DNA of 6,710 nucleotides from assembly GCA_003553165.1 (NCBI GenBank), contig PUOZ01000162.1, positions 1 through 6,710 of the forward strand, read 5' to 3'. The notes under the pieces were generated by a model. That model was not told the DNA's origin, ran no database searches, and saw nothing but the letters and a program-made list of their open reading frames with translations. Below, one piece after another: positions 5,565 through 6,710 of the stretch. Each line of letters begins with the position of its first letter. Position 1 is the first letter of the stretch. This stretch comes from Thioalkalivibrio sp. (GTDB lineage Bacteria; Pseudomonadota; Gammaproteobacteria; Ectothiorhodospirales; Ectothiorhodospiraceae). A program made the translations under genes and the position numbers.

Positions 5565-6710
5565 ATGACGCGTCTCGATCACCATCGGCAGGTTCGGCGA
5601 CTGCCGGGAAACCGGCCTCCCCTGCTGCTCTGGGCGACGCTGGTGGTGCCGCTTCTGCTGCTCCCAGCCCACGCAGACGAAGCGCCACGACTCGAACTCC
5701 AGGGCGGGACCTCCGAACAGCGGCAGAATATCCGCGCCTTCGTGCCGCTGGCACGGTACGTCTGCGAACTGCCCGCATTCCGCGAACGCAACATCCTGCG
5801 CACCACCAACGACCGTGTGCGCCAGGCCCTGCGCCCGCTAGGCCATTACCAACCCGAGGTCGATGTCGAGATCGTCCGCACTGAGACCTGCTGGAACCTC
5901 GTCGTGACCGTGGATCCGGGGCCGGTTGTCCGTATCGCGGAGGTCGATGTCCGGGTGACGGGTGAGGGTAGCGACGATCCCTCCTTTGTCGCGGTGACCT
6001 CGGACCCGGGAATCGCCGTAGGTGATCCCCTCCGCCACGATGTCTTCGATGGATTGCGCTCCCGCCTGACGCGCATCGCGGCCGACCGCGGCTACTTCGA
6101 GGCCGCACTCACCGAGAGCCGGCTGCTGGTCGACCCTGCAGCAAACGAGGCCCGGATCAGCCTGCACATGGACAGCGGCAGCCGCTATCGCTTTGGCCCC
6201 GTGACACTCGAGCAGGACATCCTCAACGACGACTTCGTCGCACGCCTGATCCCCTTCGAGCACGGCGATCCCTACACCTCCGCACAGTTGATCCGTCTGC
6301 AGCGCAACCTGAGGGACAGCGGCTACTTCCAGGCGGTTCGCGTACGCCCTCAGATCGACGACGCAGCGGATGGCGAGATACCCATCCTCGCCGAGATCGA
6401 ACCGCGAAAGCGCACCGCCTACGAGGCTCGACTCGGTTTCTCCACCGACACCGGGCCGCGACTCGGGCTGGGCCTGGACCGGCGCTACGCCAACCGGCGC
6501 GGACACCGGTACAACGCGGAACTCGAACTCTCCGACAAACGATCGGGCATCGGTTTCAACTACGACATTCCGCTGGCTGACCCACTGAGCGACACCCTCA
6601 GCCTTTTCACCTCCTACCGCACGGAGGACACGGGGACCAGCAAGTCGGACCGCTTCCAGATCGGTGCCAGCCGGATACAGCGGCATCCCTCGGGCTGGAC
6701 GACCACGCAG
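5565..6710 (+). CDS. tamA: Translocation and assembly module outer-membrane protein TamA (Omp85 family), 5' part (cut by window edge)
   Basis: TamA is the outer-membrane Omp85 protein that, with inner-membrane TamB, helps insert autotransporters and other barrel proteins and takes part in envelope lipid transport. The first 382 residues are present and the frame is still open at base 6710. A signal peptide spans residues 1-37 (basic start, LLLWATLVVPLLLLPAHA). Three POTRA domains follow at about 42-117, 121-203 and 207-280. Recognisable points are LRPLGHYQPEVDVEI in POTRA1, RIAADRGYFEAALTESRLLV in POTRA2, and SGSRYRFGPVTL, IPFEHGDPYTS and NLRDSGYFQAVRV in POTRA3, all close to E. coli TamA. 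The beta-barrel begins near residue 284 (YEARLGFSTDTGPRLGLGL). C67 and C109 in POTRA1 might form a disulfide. The start is uncertain: the ATG at 5565 lacks a Shine-Dalgarno, and an in-frame ATG at 5490 would add 25 residues, giving an unusually long region before the signal core. tamB would be expected next, outside the window. Confidence 0.92.
   Translation, partial: MTRLDHHRQVRRLPGNRPPLLLWATLVVPLLLLPAHADEAPRLELQGGTSEQRQNIRAFVPLARYVCELPAFRERNILRTTNDRVRQALRPLGHYQPEVDVEIVRTETCWNLVVTVDPGPVVRIAEVDVRVTGEGSDDPSFVAVTSDPGIAVGDPLRHDVFDGLRSRLTRIAADRGYFEAALTESRLLVDPAANEARISLHMDSGSRYRFGPVTLEQDILNDDFVARLIPFEHGDPYTSAQLIRLQRNLRDSGYFQAVRVRPQIDDAADGEIPILAEIEPRKRTAYEARLGFSTDTGPRLGLGLDRRYANRRGHRYNAELELSDKRSGIGFNYDIPLADPLSDTLSLFTSYRTEDTGTSKSDRFQIGASRIQRHPSGWTTTQ

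Noticed and set aside
5230..6108. Minus-strand 292-codon frame over the protease end and tamA
   Set aside because: Arginine-rich shadow; the plus strand carries TamA with a signal peptide and POTRA domains.

Overview
The window reads as an ordinary housekeeping and transport segment of a high-GC gammaproteobacterial chromosome. The glnE, fbpABC and tamA set and the protein sequences fit Gammaproteobacteria. A halophilic or sulfur-oxidising group such as the Ectothiorhodospiraceae is possible, but that is only an inference from base composition and the acidic proteins. Two of the six real genes run off the edges: glnE on the left (minus strand) and tamA on the right (plus strand).

Layout: the 5' part of glnE (glutamine synthetase adenylyltransferase/deadenylylase) occupies 1-532 on the minus strand. 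It is divergent from a complete ferric-iron ABC uptake system on the plus strand: periplasmic binding protein (686-1717), double-length inner-membrane permease (1982-3742) and ATPase (3739-4836). The last two overlap by 4 bases. Seven bases after the ATPase comes a small retropepsin-like 'ATP-dependent zinc protease' of the RimB family (4844-5350). After a 214-base gap with two consecutive stem-loops, tamA, the outer-membrane Omp85 subunit of the TAM translocation and assembly module, starts at 5565 and continues out of the window.

How the parts work together: FbpA would capture Fe3+ in the periplasm, the fused permease would carry it across the inner membrane, and FbpC would hydrolyse ATP to drive transport. 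Both possible transcription starts of this system (before fbpA and before fbpB) carry AT-rich imperfect palindromes that overlap a plausible -10 element. By hand, each matches 13 of 19 positions of the symmetric Fur-box core, which suggests iron-responsive repression at two points. Between fbpA and fbpB lie a terminator-like hairpin and a 79-bp REPIN-like element made of two inverted REP units. Together they would separate expression of the abundant binding protein from that of the membrane and ATPase subunits.

I see no mobile element other than the REP doublet, no RNA gene, no CRISPR array and no convincing undescribed system. The most interesting signals are regulatory: the helically spaced GCGAAC array in the glnE-fbpA divergent region, the REPIN-like cloverleaf, the possibly leaderless fbpB promoter, and the stem-loop ahead of tamA that holds an alternative start codon in its loop.
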